DNA of 18,092 nucleotides from JAKAWW01 sp049966775 (GTDB taxonomy: Archaea > Micrarchaeota > Micrarchaeia > Micrarchaeales > Micrarchaeaceae), in NCBI GenBank assembly GCA_049966775.1, contig JBMFTZ010000018.1, positions 1 through 18,092 of the forward strand. Reading direction: 5' to 3'. The notes under the pieces were generated by a model that was not told the DNA's origin, did not search any database, and worked only from the letters and a program-made list of their open reading frames with translations. The position numbers and the translations under genes are program-made. Below are positions 6,759 through 13,814 of the stretch, in pieces. Positions within the stretch are counted from its first letter, which is position 1. Every line of letters starts with the position of its first letter.

Positions 6759-8366
6759 ATGACTGAGAAAAATATTGGAATAAGCGAGATATCTGTTACT
6801 GCGCCCCATCTACGCGTGAGCGCTGCGGAGCTTTCCAAGGCGCTGGGCATGGACGGTGCAATCATGCCTACGGAGAAGATAGAAAAAGGCTTGGGGATAA
6901 AGTCCATAATACTGCCAAGCTTTGCCGAGAGCAATGTGACATTTGTTGCCGACAACCTATACAATTTTATAAAGAGGCTTGTGGCTGACAAGGAAAAGCT
7001 AGCAAGATTCTTGAACGAGCCTGTAAAAACCATATACTATTCGAGCGAAAGCAATCCTGACAGGAGCAGGCCCGAGCTTGAGGTGGCCCTTGAGCTCGTT
7101 TATTCAAAGCTCATAGATGAAGACGAGCAGAAATACAGATTGGTAATTGAAACCTTAAAGAAGGCGATGCTCATGCCGACCACTTACGCTTGCGTGGGTG
7201 GTGTAATGTCCATAGATCAAGCAGTGCGAAGCCTTGGCAGGGGCGAATCAGCGCTTGTCATAGCTGCAGACACTGCGGTATACGATTCAAAGCTTGCGCC
7301 CAACGCCGAAGCCACGCAGGGCGCAGGATCCACACTGCTCTGGATAACGCACAAGCCAAGCATAGCGAGGGTGCACTACGAAGGCAGGGGTGCATACCAC
7401 TTGGCGTTCTCCGATTTCACGAAATACCTGCAGGAGCGCCCCGTCGTGTACGGAAAATTCTCAGAGATAGTGTACGTATACCTTGTTGCCAAGGCGCTTG
7501 AGGACAGCGCCATGGCGCATACACCACTAAGCAGCATGAACTTTTTCGTAAGTCATGTGCCTTTCCCGAAGCAGGCGCTCTATCTTGCAAGCTTCCTATT
7601 CGTGCACGAGCTTAGGAACAGCAACGCAGTGCTGTTTGCCGAGCTGCAAGGGCGCGAAGGTGTAGGCGCCGAGCCGCTAGCCGGCTTTTCGAGCCTTACT
7701 GAGCTACTGGAGAGCAAGATCAAAGGTTTCAACAGGCATGGCGCATACAAAGAGGAGCAGGAATTCATAAAGTACATAGAGAATGACGAGGATATAAAGA
7801 GGTACTGGGCATGGCTTAGCGGGATAAGAAAGCAGCCGGAATTCGATAATTTTGTGGAGGCACTAAAGATAAAGGACGCGCTTATGCTGCCTTCGCAGAC
7901 AGGCAATGTGTATTCCTCTGCAGCACTGCAATCGTTTGCGAGCCTTCTCAGTGAGCTCGCAAAAGCCGAAAGCGCAGTATTGCAGCAGGACTCGGCAATA
8001 GGGCATAAAACATCGTCGGTGCAACTCAAGGGCGTGCTCGCGGGCTACGGTAGCGGTGCGCAAGGCGTTGCAATGCCAATCACAATTAACACCACAAAGG
8101 AAAAGCTCGTAAAAAGCATATCAATAAGCATTAACACCACAGACATAGACGCAGAGCAGTACATAGCGCTGCACAAGTGGCTTATAGACGGCTCGGAAAG
8201 CGAGAGATCAAGCAGCAGCGGCGACCTTTTGGAAAAAACAAAAGAGCTGCTGCGCGGCGGAGAGCTGTTTGACGGGTTCTACATCATAAGGAGGAACATA
8301 GACGGAACAGGGGAATACGTGTATGCGCAGAACGGTGTGCCAAGAAAGATAAGCATAAGATACTGA
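6759..8366 (+). CDS. Hydroxymethylglutaryl-CoA synthase
   Basis: The enzyme condenses acetyl-CoA with acetoacetyl-CoA to HMG-CoA, the committed entry to the mevalonate route for archaeal lipid isoprenoids. In the 535-aa protein the thiolase-fold catalytic triad is visible: Glu97 in YYSSESNPDRS, the acyl-carrying Cys145 in TYACVGGVMSID, and His266 in VSHVPFPKQ. Other family blocks are QGAGSTLLWI (187-196), GNVYSSAALQSFASLL (382-397) and GYGSGA (429-434). It is longer than the usual archaeal (about 350 aa) or bacterial (about 390 aa) enzymes, with extra sequence before Cys145 and between His266 and Gly382. The active-site string is nearer the ACYGG form of bacterial and eukaryotic enzymes than the ACKAG form common in archaea. 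The start at 6759 is set by GGTGAT. It is monocistronic here. Confidence 0.88.
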   Translation: MTEKNIGISEISVTAPHLRVSAAELSKALGMDGAIMPTEKIEKGLGIKSIILPSFAESNVTFVADNLYNFIKRLVADKEKLARFLNEPVKTIYYSSESNPDRSRPELEVALELVYSKLIDEDEQKYRLVIETLKKAMLMPTTYACVGGVMSIDQAVRSLGRGESALVIAADTAVYDSKLAPNAEATQGAGSTLLWITHKPSIARVHYEGRGAYHLAFSDFTKYLQERPVVYGKFSEIVYVYLVAKALEDSAMAHTPLSSMNFFVSHVPFPKQALYLASFLFVHELRNSNAVLFAELQGREGVGAEPLAGFSSLTELLESKIKGFNRHGAYKEEQEFIKYIENDEDIKRYWAWLSGIRKQPEFDNFVEALKIKDALMLPSQTGNVYSSAALQSFASLLSELAKAESAVLQQDSAIGHKTSSVQLKGVLAGYGSGAQGVAMPITINTTKEKLVKSISISINTTDIDAEQYIALHKWLIDGSESERSSSSGDLLEKTKELLRGGELFDGFYIIRRNIDGTGEYVYAQNGVPRKISIRY

Positions 8367-8381
8367 CAGGGCCTTGCGGCT

Positions 8382-8840
8382 TCAGCCCTTCTTGCTCTTG
8401 CCCGTCCTGCCAAAAGCTTTCGGGGGCTTGAGCTCCGGGTAAATCTTTGAAAGCGTCAGCTGCTCCACTGCAACGTCAAAGCCAATAGCTTTAGCTATCC
8501 TGCTTATCAGGTACGCCTCAGCTACCTGCTTTAGCGGTTTGCCGTTGCAAGCTTCCTCTATGACTTTATCAGCTTCTTTCGCCTGCAGCGACGCATAAGC
8601 TTCGCCAAGCGCTGCATAGCTTTTCCGCTTGCCCGCTGTTATGCTTTCAGCAAAAGCATCCAGCCTTGCGGTGTCAATGCCCAGGAAGGAATAGGCTTTG
8701 CCGTCAACAGTGTTCCTTATGCCGGCAAGGTGGTGAGCTATCTCCTCTGGCTTGGTGTCAGCGCGAATGCCTAGCCTTTTTATAGAAATCCAGTCCTTGT
8801 ACTTTGCCATAAAGTCTATATATTCAGAAGGCTCATCCAT
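8382..8840 (-). CDS. DUF2666-like archaeal protein
   Basis: This 152-aa soluble protein begins EYIDFMAKYKDWISIKRL, continues with a PEEIAHHLAGIRNTVDGKAY block (about residues 31-50) and FLGID, and ends in a basic tail (RTGKSKKG). This opening matches my memory of the archaeal DUF2666 family, which has no assigned function. The ATG at 8840 lies six bases after the stop of the winged-helix gene, so the two are probably co-translated; GTGATGG upstream can serve as ribosome site. Downstream it converges on the HMG-CoA synthase gene with a 15-bp gap. Location after L40e and a DNA-binding protein gives no firm hint of its job. Confidence 0.6.
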   Translation of the reverse strand: MDEPSEYIDFMAKYKDWISIKRLGIRADTKPEEIAHHLAGIRNTVDGKAYSFLGIDTARLDAFAESITAGKRKSYAALGEAYASLQAKEADKVIEEACNGKPLKQVAEAYLISRIAKAIGFDVAVEQLTLSKIYPELKPPKAFGRTGKSKKG

Positions 8841-8846
8841 CTACCA

Positions 8847-9068
8847 TCACGGTTGCTTTACTATATAATAGCCTGCAGCCTTCTCCCTTGCCACCCTCTT
8901 TATGACACTCTTCTGCACCAGCGTCACAAGTGCATTGGTCACGAGCCCCTTTGGCCTGTTCGACTTCTTAGTTATGTCATCGGCGGTCTTTATGCTGTCC
9001 TCCTTTGTTGCGCCAAGTTCCTGCATGGCCTTCAAAACTGCCTGCTCTATCGGTGTAAGCTCTACCAT
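8847..9068 (-). CDS. Small winged-helix DNA-binding protein
   Basis: This 73-aa protein consists almost wholly of one winged-helix domain: TPIEQAVLKAMQELG (helix 1), SIKTADDITKKS (helix 2), RPKGLVTNALVTLVQKSVI (recognition helix) and KRVAREKAAGYYIVK (wing). I placed the start at the ATG at 9068, because the upstream in-frame GTG at 9077 is itself part of the ribosome site GGTGA (9074-9078). The gene lies 50 bp after L40e and 6 bp before the DUF2666-like gene on the same strand, so the three probably form one transcript. It could be a local regulator, or a chromatin or replication accessory factor; nothing identifies its target. Confidence 0.75.
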   Translation of the reverse strand: MVELTPIEQAVLKAMQELGATKEDSIKTADDITKKSNRPKGLVTNALVTLVQKSVIKRVAREKAAGYYIVKQP

Positions 9069-9118
9069 TTTATTCACCTTTCCTCTTTTATCTTAATCAG
9101 CAGCCCAATATCGCCCGC

Positions 9119-9271
9119 TTATTTCTTTACCCTTATGCTCTTTCTCTTCGGCCTGAGGTACCTGTAGCCGCATTTTCTGCACTTCTCTGCGCCTGCAGGA
9201 TTCCTTGCCTTGCATTTTTTGCATATCCATACTTTGGATATCTCTGCGTCTGCGATTGGAAATTTGCCCAT
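9119..9271 (-). CDS. rpl40e: Ribosomal protein L40e (eL40)
   Basis: This 50-aa basic protein of the large ribosomal subunit is conserved in archaea and eukaryotes. The start is MGKFPIADAEISKVWICKKC. Four cysteines form the zinc ribbon: 17 and 20 (CKKC) and 31 and 34 (CRKC). The end is the typical basic YRYLRPKRKSIRVKK. Length matches archaeal L40e. The ATG at 9271 is preceded by GGTGCTTCT, a good ribosome site. It leads a probable operon with the winged-helix and DUF2666-like genes. Being so short, it is easily lost in automatic annotation, and a longer out-of-frame reading across the same stretch is only a shadow. Confidence 0.93.
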   Translation of the reverse strand: MGKFPIADAEISKVWICKKCKARNPAGAEKCRKCGYRYLRPKRKSIRVKK

Positions 9272-9346
9272 AGAAGCACCATAAGTAAAAGCCTAAAAAC
9301 AAATACCTGTTAATAATGCGACAAAAAAGTATAAAAAGCAGTCAGT

Positions 9347-9637
9347 CTATCTGTTCGTCAGGTCTGACACTTCAGAGGCGTTGTCGCTCTCGCTTTTCTT
9401 GTATTGATTACCAGTAGATACGAGTACCACGTCCTCTATGCTTTTTATATTCTTGAATATTATGCTCTTCTGCTGCAGAAGGCGCTTCACTTCTTCCTTA
9501 TCGGCATTGCGCCATTCCTCCATCAGAAGCCTGCTCACTTCGCCGCGCTCAAGATCTATTATAGCATCACGTACTTCGCCAAGATATTGGCCGCCATCAC
9601 TATATATATCCATGTTGTATATCTCGCTTATCTTCAT
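9347..9637 (-). CDS. PRC-barrel domain protein
   Basis: This 96-aa protein has residues 1-75 that fit a PRC barrel: KISEIYNMDIYSDGGQYLGE, then VRDAIIDLERGEVSRLLM, and an IKSIEDVVLVS strand near the end. A polar, acidic tail (76-96) follows. PRC barrels are small beta barrels found in photosynthetic reaction-centre H subunits, RimM and many stand-alone archaeal proteins, where they probably mediate protein or RNA contacts; the role of the archaeal single-domain forms is not settled. The ATG at 9637 follows GGTGACTAT, and a TATA-like TATTTAAG (about 9671-9678) lies 35-40 bp upstream, so the gene has its own promoter. It ends 75 bp from the L40e start and reads in the same direction. Confidence 0.8.
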   Translation of the reverse strand: MKISEIYNMDIYSDGGQYLGEVRDAIIDLERGEVSRLLMEEWRNADKEEVKRLLQQKSIIFKNIKSIEDVVLVSTGNQYKKSESDNASEVSDLTNR

Positions 9638-9690
9638 ATAGTCACCTGTAAATCTATTCCTATTATAAGCTTAAATACTTTGTGGAATTC

Positions 9691-9716
9691 CCTCAACTTC
9701 GTTGAGGATTGGGTTT
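9691..9716. other. Perfect hairpin upstream of the PRC-barrel gene
   Basis: CCTCAAC (9691-9697), loop TTC, GTTGAGG (9701-9707) forms a seven-pair hairpin. On the plus strand it is followed by ATTGGGTTTTT, so it could end a plus-strand transcript. On the minus strand it lies upstream of the PRC-barrel promoter and could be a binding site. Confidence 0.4.
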
Positions 9717-9780
9717 TTGTGTCATATGATACGCAGGACGCAACTCCTATATGCCATTGTGTAGTAAAGTAAACAATTAA

Positions 9781-9917
9781 CAATGCGACCGGAAAACCCA
9801 CAGGAGTGCCAGGGCACTCAGCGGCGCGCAGAAAGGCTTGCTGCGTGCTAGGATACCACCGACCCCATCGGCAGAGAGAATCCGCACGCGATAGGTTTAT
9901 AAGGGCGAAGCCCTTAT
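9781..9917. ncRNA. Candidate structured RNA in a gene-free region
   Basis: The stretch 9640-9940 has no supportable gene but dense pairing. GAGTGC (9804-9809) pairs with GCACTC (9814-9819). GCGTGC-TA-GGAT (9843-9854) pairs with ATCC-GCACGC (9880-9889), leaving a two-base bulge, and encloses a second helix CCGA/TCGG (9859-9862, 9868-9871). GCGCGCAG (9824-9831) can instead pair with CTGCGTGC (9841-9848), which excludes the previous helix. ATAAGGGC-GAA-GCCCTTAT (9899-9917) closes the set. I do not recognise SRP RNA, RNase P RNA or a box C/D guide. Strand is undecided: on the minus strand it would be the 3' untranslated region of the DHH gene. Confidence 0.35.
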
Positions 9918-9940
9918 GTCTTATATCCCACTGTTGCGCA

Positions 9941-11035
9941 CTATGCCCGTATACTCTTCGCTTTGTCTTCAGTCCTGTAGGCCTCTTTAATCCTCTTGCC
10001 TAGAAACTTGGCAAACCTTTCCATGTCCTCTCTGCTGCTGATTGTAAAATCCTCTGGAACGGGGAATGCGCTCGCTGCAGGATGCCCATTGCCATTGAGC
10101 GCCCGTGCGAGGGGCAGTGTGTCTATGCTTTCATCGTTCACCCTCATATGGCACGTGCCCAGCTTCGCCTTCACGTAAATGGCTATGCTGGCATTCTCGT
10201 CTTTCGCTTTTTCGAGGCCGAGCAGGAAATAGCACCCATCGCTTGACTGCAGAGAGCCGGCAGTATTGAACCCGATTATCGCTTTAAAATTTTCATTGCC
10301 CACTACATAAGTATTGCTTGCTAGCTCATCCTTCAATTGCTTCTGCACCAGCTCATAGATTTCAGCCCTTTCTGATACGAAGCGATCATTGTCGAAGTTT
10401 ATCGGATCATTCTCGATTGCTTTCGAGATTTTGAGAAGTCCTTCCTGCATGCCCGTTCTGTCATCAAGATAGCTTGCTATGGCTTCGGTGGCCTTCCCTA
10501 GCTTTTCGTCAAATGGGGTGCCGCTTATGTTGAAATCAGAGATATGCGCCATCTCCTTGATCGTTTCCATCTTCGCGCTAGAAAACCCCAATGGCTTTAT
10601 TACCTCTTCGTAGAGCAATTCCGCACCGCATACTTTTTGCTCGCCTGCAATTGCAAAATCCGCTAAGTTTTCAAGTACGTGGGTTGCTTTGTCCTGCACT
10701 GGATGATGGTCGAGCCATATTATCTTGTTACCATTATTTTTCAGCTTGCCGAACAAATCATTATACACATCAGAAGCGTCTTCGCTGAGGCCTATGTCAA
10801 CGAACATCACCACCCTGTTTTCCGGAACTTCCAAAAAATCCTGTGACAACTCCAAAGCGGGCTCCTTGCCATAGTCAGAGAAAATAATCCTCTCCGGATT
10901 GAACGCGCCTAGCGCCATGGCGGCCGAGCCTATCCCATCAACGTCCTTCAGATGCGTTACAAGTATAATCTTCTTTTTATCCAAAAGCACTGCCATGTCC
11001 GTGCGCTTTTCAAAAACCGTTTTATCCATCGCCAC
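9941..11035 (-). CDS. DHH/DHHA1 family phosphoesterase
   Basis: This 364-aa protein of the RecJ/NrnA/GdpP superfamily contains manganese-dependent hydrolases of single-stranded nucleic acid, nano-RNA or cyclic dinucleotides. The DHH domain shows THLKDVDGIGSA (27-38, ligands D31 and D33), VDIG (79-82), LDHHP (108-112, the signature) and ISDFN (165-169). The DHHA1 substrate-binding domain carries GNGHPAASAF (315-324), a variant of the usual GGGH motif. All key residues appear present, so it should be active; the substrate cannot be told, and oligoribonucleotides or pApA-type products are likely options. The start may be GTG at 11035 or ATG at 11029. It begins 17-23 bases after the 3' end of tRNA-Gly on the same strand with no separate TATA box visible, so the two may share a transcript. 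Confidence 0.88.
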   Translation of the reverse strand: MAMDKTVFEKRTDMAVLLDKKKIILVTHLKDVDGIGSAAMALGAFNPERIIFSDYGKEPALELSQDFLEVPENRVVMFVDIGLSEDASDVYNDLFGKLKNNGNKIIWLDHHPVQDKATHVLENLADFAIAGEQKVCGAELLYEEVIKPLGFSSAKMETIKEMAHISDFNISGTPFDEKLGKATEAIASYLDDRTGMQEGLLKISKAIENDPINFDNDRFVSERAEIYELVQKQLKDELASNTYVVGNENFKAIIGFNTAGSLQSSDGCYFLLGLEKAKDENASIAIYVKAKLGTCHMRVNDESIDTLPLARALNGNGHPAASAFPVPEDFTISSREDMERFAKFLGKRIKEAYRTEDKAKSIRA

Positions 11036-11051
11036 GCCCGATACATAGTTA

Positions 11052-11124
11052 TGCGATTGTCGGGATTTGAACCCGAGTTACCGCCTTGGCAAGGCGACGT
11101 CCTACCAGGCTAGACTACAATCGC
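11052..11124 (-). tRNA. tRNA-Gly (anticodon GCC)
   Basis: A complete 73-base tRNA on the minus strand. The acceptor stem GCGATTG pairs fully with CAATCGC. The D stem is GTCT/GGAC with loop AGCCTGGTA. The anticodon stem TCGCC/GGCGG encloses the loop TTGCCAA, giving anticodon GCC (plus-strand 11088-11090). The variable loop is TAAC, the T stem TCGGG/CCCGA with loop TTCAAAT, and the discriminator is A. No intron is seen and CCA is not encoded. The DHH gene follows closely on the same strand. Confidence 0.95.
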
Positions 11125-11151
11125 ATTATAGATTAATATTTTCACTGAATG

Positions 11152-11162
11152 TAATTTATACC
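11152..11162 (-). promoter_or_regulatory. TATA box of tRNA-Gly (and probably the DHH gene)
   Basis: The minus strand reads GGTATAAATTA, a TATA element 28-36 bases before the tRNA 5' end at 11124. It is the only convincing promoter upstream of the DHH gene. Confidence 0.6.
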
Positions 11163-11210
11163 TTTAGTTTTTGTAGTTGCTCGAAGCAGCAAAACAAGCA
11201 AATCAGAAAA

Positions 11211-11253
11211 TTATAAAATACTTCCTTCCCAAAAGGCAGAGTAAGTGATAAAG
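11211..11253 (+). promoter_or_regulatory. Promoter of the sulfur operon
   Basis: TTATAAAATA (11211-11220) is a TATA element 34-43 bases before the ATG at 11254. AGTGAT (11244-11249) is the likely ribosome site, so the in-frame GTG at 11245 is probably not the start. Confidence 0.55.
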
Positions 11254-11658
11254 ATGGGAAAATTTTCAATGATAATGTTCAGCGGCACCGCAGACAAGTT
11301 TATACCCCTTGGGGTTCTTGCTGATGCCGCTGCTGCGATGGGCTACGATGTAAATATTTTCGTTACAGGGTTTGCCCTCATGGGCTTTACAAAAGAGAAG
11401 CGCGATGTGCCGTTTCCGAAGGAATTCGAATCCATGGCTCCGATGGTCGCGCAGGGCATGAAGGCCACGAATACAAAAAGCTGGTATGAAATGCTCAGTG
11501 AGGCGAAAGGAGCCGGTAACGTGAAAGTGTATGCGTGCTCGCTAATGGCATCCATGTTCAACCTTAAGAAGGAGGATCTTGACCCCATAGTTGATGACAT
11601 AGTGGGGGCGGCTTCATTCCTGCAAATGTCGGAAGGCGGTCAAGTAATATTTATATAG
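11254..11658 (+). CDS. DsrE-like sulfur-carrier protein
   Basis: This 134-aa protein of the DsrE/DsrF superfamily has a Rossmann-like alpha/beta fold (FSMIMFSGTADKF, then LADAAAAMGYDVNIFVTGFAL). The active cysteine of these persulfide carriers is Cys95 in VYACSLMASMF. The long middle insert (GFTKEKRDVPFPKEF to MLSEAKG) is typical of the DsrE2 type found beside TusA and rhodanese genes in sulfur-oxidising microbes. It would accept a sulfane sulfur on Cys95 and hand it to the TusA-like protein encoded 11 bp downstream. No membrane anchor is evident: the hydrophobic stretch near residues 30-43 is core strand. It is first in a four-gene operon with its own TATA box. Confidence 0.85.
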   Translation: MGKFSMIMFSGTADKFIPLGVLADAAAAMGYDVNIFVTGFALMGFTKEKRDVPFPKEFESMAPMVAQGMKATNTKSWYEMLSEAKGAGNVKVYACSLMASMFNLKKEDLDPIVDDIVGAASFLQMSEGGQVIFI

Positions 11659-11669
11659 CGGTGTCTAAA

Positions 11670-11900
11670 ATGGGAAAGATATTTGTTGACGCCAGGGGTT
11701 CAAGTTGCCCCGGCCCCATAGTGGAGCTTTCAAAAGCGTATAGGAATGCCAGAGTGGGTGACACGATTGAGCTTTGGGCCACTGATCCCGGCGTAAAAAA
11801 CGACGTTACGGCCTGGGCCGAAAAGACGAAGAACAAGATAGAAAGCATAACAGACCAGCAAGAAAAGATCGTCGTGGTAATAGACATCGTAAACAGGTAA
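11670..11900 (+). CDS. TusA-like sulfurtransferase
   Basis: This 76-aa protein of the TusA/SirA fold carries sulfur as a persulfide. The defining motif CPGP is at residues 13-16, with Cys13 as carrier, in DARGSSCPGPIVELSKA. VGDTIELWATDPGVKNDVTAW is the usual second strand and the loop before the second helix. Length is normal. I placed the start at the ATG at 11670, since GGTG (11660-11663) upstream is the ribosome site and overlaps the in-frame GTG at 11661. It sits between the DsrE-like and SQR-like genes, with gaps of 11 and 6 bp. This context favours sulfane-sulfur metabolism over tRNA thiolation, although a tRNA role cannot be excluded. Confidence 0.88.
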   Translation: MGKIFVDARGSSCPGPIVELSKAYRNARVGDTIELWATDPGVKNDVTAWAEKTKNKIESITDQQEKIVVVIDIVNR

Positions 11901-11906
11901 TGCATT

Positions 11907-13094
11907 ATGGAGAAGCTTGTTATCGTGGGTGCTGGTGCAGGCGGCATAATACTTGCAAATTCGCTTGATACCAAAAAATTCGACATAACGATGCTGGACA
12001 GGAGTGCATTAAATGTTTTTCAGCCTGCTTTCTTGTACATAGCTTTTAAGGGCGCCAAAGCAAATATCGTAAAGTCCACAAGCAAGCTGATAAAAAGGGG
12101 CATAAAGCTCAAAGTAGAGGAGGTTAAAAAGATAGACCTGGCAAACAGGCAGGTGATTACGGGCGCTGGCGCTTACACATATGATAAGCTGGTAATTGCA
12201 ACCGGCTCCGTTACAGATACAAGCCAGATAAATGGCCTAGCAGAGCTGAACAGCCAATTCGGCGATTACCATACAGACATAGGAAACGCCCAGAAGGTCT
12301 GGAATAACCTTAACAAATTCAATGGCGGCGCCATCGCAATAGGGATGGCTTCCCCAACCTGCAAGTGCCCTCCATCGCCGCTTGAAGGGGCGTTTCTTGT
12401 CGAGGAATTCATAGCGAAAAAGAAGCTTAAGGAGAAGACAAAAATTGTATTTTTTGTACCTTATCCAAGGGCATATCCGGCAGAGCCCATGAATGAGATC
12501 GTGGCGCCTCTGCTAAAAGAAAGAGGTATAGACGTATACACATTCTTCGACATCGATCACATTGATCCCGAAAAAAAGCTGATATATTCGATAGAAGGGG
12601 ACAGCATAAAATACGATCTGCCAATAATAATACCGCCTTGCGTTGGAGCAAAGATAGAATACAATCCGAGCGGCGTGCTTGACAGTGACAGGTTTGTAAA
12701 AGCGGACAAATACACGATGCGCATAGAGGGCTTTGATGACGCATTTGCGATAGGCGACGCTACGGCGATACCAACTGCAAAATCGGGCGTCACCGCCCAC
12801 CTGCAGGCCAAGACGCTAGCAAAGATCCTAGACGGCATTGATGCAAAGTTCAACGGCAGGACAAACTGCCCATTCGACATGGCCTACGGAAAAGGAAGCT
12901 TTGTCATAGGCTCATATACAGAGCCCGTTGTAAAATATCCACCAACAAGGCTTAATCATTTCATGAAGATGATGATGGAAAAGATCTATTGGCAAAGCCT
13001 CAAAGGCACATATGATTTTATATTTGATGCTTATTTTAAATATTCAGATCCCGCAAAATTGAATAAGAAATACCAGAGCAAGCAAGGAGTGTAG
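11907..13094 (+). CDS. Sulfide:quinone oxidoreductase-like flavoprotein
   Basis: This 395-aa flavoprotein belongs to the SQR/flavocytochrome c family. VIVGAGAGGIILA (5-17) binds the FAD ADP part, VIATGS (96-101) and AIGDATAIPT (281-290) are the second and third FAD contacts. Redox-cysteine candidates are Cys152 and Cys154 in TCKCPPSPLEGAFL, Cys245 in IIIPPCVGA and Cys321. The CPPSPLEGAF block is a hallmark of SQR-like enzymes. There is no signal peptide; the C-terminal MMMEKIYWQSLKGTYDF (355-371) looks amphipathic, as in the monotopic membrane anchors of SQR. It would oxidise sulfide or a protein persulfide and reduce quinone, or act in sulfur-carrier recycling with the adjacent DsrE- and TusA-like proteins. 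Whether this lineage has quinones is not shown here, so the electron acceptor is open. Confidence 0.85.
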   Translation: MEKLVIVGAGAGGIILANSLDTKKFDITMLDRSALNVFQPAFLYIAFKGAKANIVKSTSKLIKRGIKLKVEEVKKIDLANRQVITGAGAYTYDKLVIATGSVTDTSQINGLAELNSQFGDYHTDIGNAQKVWNNLNKFNGGAIAIGMASPTCKCPPSPLEGAFLVEEFIAKKKLKEKTKIVFFVPYPRAYPAEPMNEIVAPLLKERGIDVYTFFDIDHIDPEKKLIYSIEGDSIKYDLPIIIPPCVGAKIEYNPSGVLDSDRFVKADKYTMRIEGFDDAFAIGDATAIPTAKSGVTAHLQAKTLAKILDGIDAKFNGRTNCPFDMAYGKGSFVIGSYTEPVVKYPPTRLNHFMKMMMEKIYWQSLKGTYDFIFDAYFKYSDPAKLNKKYQSKQGV

Positions 13095-13097
13095 AGT

Positions 13098-13799
13098 TTG
13101 AACAAAAAAATAGATACAATAGCGGTCATACCAGATGGCAATCGGAGATGGGGGCGCTCCCACTTAGTAAGCATCTCTAACGTGTATACTCTTGGTATAA
13201 AAAAGTTTCTCGATTTCAGCGAGTGGTGCTACAATTACGGCATAAGAAACATTGTGGTTTGGGGCCTGTCAACCGAAAACATAGGGAGGTCAAGTGAAGA
13301 ACTTGACGCGCTTTTCAGCGCGTATATAGGGTTCCTTGACGATGTAAAAACGTTCAAAAGGCTTAAGGAGAAAAAAGCGAGGCTTATCCTCGTGGGAAAC
13401 CGGACTCTTCTTCCAAAAACCCTTTTGGCCAGCTTTGAGAGGCTTGAAAGGCAGACAAAGGACTTCAGTGAAAGAAAAGTATTCGCGCTTTTCGGATATG
13501 GCGGCAAAGATGACATAATGCATGCGGCCTATAGTATCGCGAAGAGCGCGCTTGGTAAAAAGCGCATGATCCGCATCAACGAAAATTCATTTAAAAGGCA
13601 CTTACAGTCAAATGATGTCCCAGACATAGACCTTGTAATAAGAACCTCGGGCGAGCTCAGGCTTTCAGGCTTTATGTCATGGCAGACCGCGTATTCAGAG
13701 CTCTATTTTTGTAAGAAGTACTGGCCTGCATTTACGAAAAGGGATCTTGATGTGGCGCTTTCTGATTATTTCAAGCGCGAGAGGCGGTTCGGGATATAA
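13098..13799 (+). CDS. cis-Prenyltransferase (undecaprenyl diphosphate synthase family)
   Basis: This 233-aa enzyme adds isopentenyl units in cis configuration to a short prenyl diphosphate, giving the polyprenyl carrier lipid for glycan assembly at the membrane. Motifs in order: PDGNRRWGR (12-20, catalytic Asp13 and the phosphate-binding Arg), GIRNIVVWGLSTENIGR (48-64, a variant of the TFYAFSTENW block), and IRTSGELRLSGFMSWQTAYSE (181-201), which binds magnesium and diphosphate. The second substrate-binding stretch after GRS is unusual, lacking the usual HxxG pattern, so chain length is unpredictable. The start is TTG at 13098, three bases after the SQR-like stop, with GGAGTG upstream. A prenyltransferase at the end of a sulfur operon is odd and may simply reflect genome compaction. 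Confidence 0.85.
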   Translation: MNKKIDTIAVIPDGNRRWGRSHLVSISNVYTLGIKKFLDFSEWCYNYGIRNIVVWGLSTENIGRSSEELDALFSAYIGFLDDVKTFKRLKEKKARLILVGNRTLLPKTLLASFERLERQTKDFSERKVFALFGYGGKDDIMHAAYSIAKSALGKKRMIRINENSFKRHLQSNDVPDIDLVIRTSGELRLSGFMSWQTAYSELYFCKKYWPAFTKRDLDVALSDYFKRERRFGI

Positions 13800-13814
13800 G
13801 ACGTTCTCGCAATC

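Noticed and set aside
9093..9302. Minus-strand 69-codon frame across the L40e gene
   Set aside because: It is a frame-shifted shadow of L40e. The L40e frame has the four zinc cysteines and a proper ribosome site.
9404..9772. Plus-strand 122-codon frame opposite the PRC-barrel gene
   Set aside because: There is no family resemblance or ribosome site, and it is antisense to a well-supported gene.
11086..11092. Possible intron in the tRNA-Gly anticodon loop
   Set aside because: The loop is a normal seven bases and the tRNA folds at a standard 73 bases, so there is no room for an intron.
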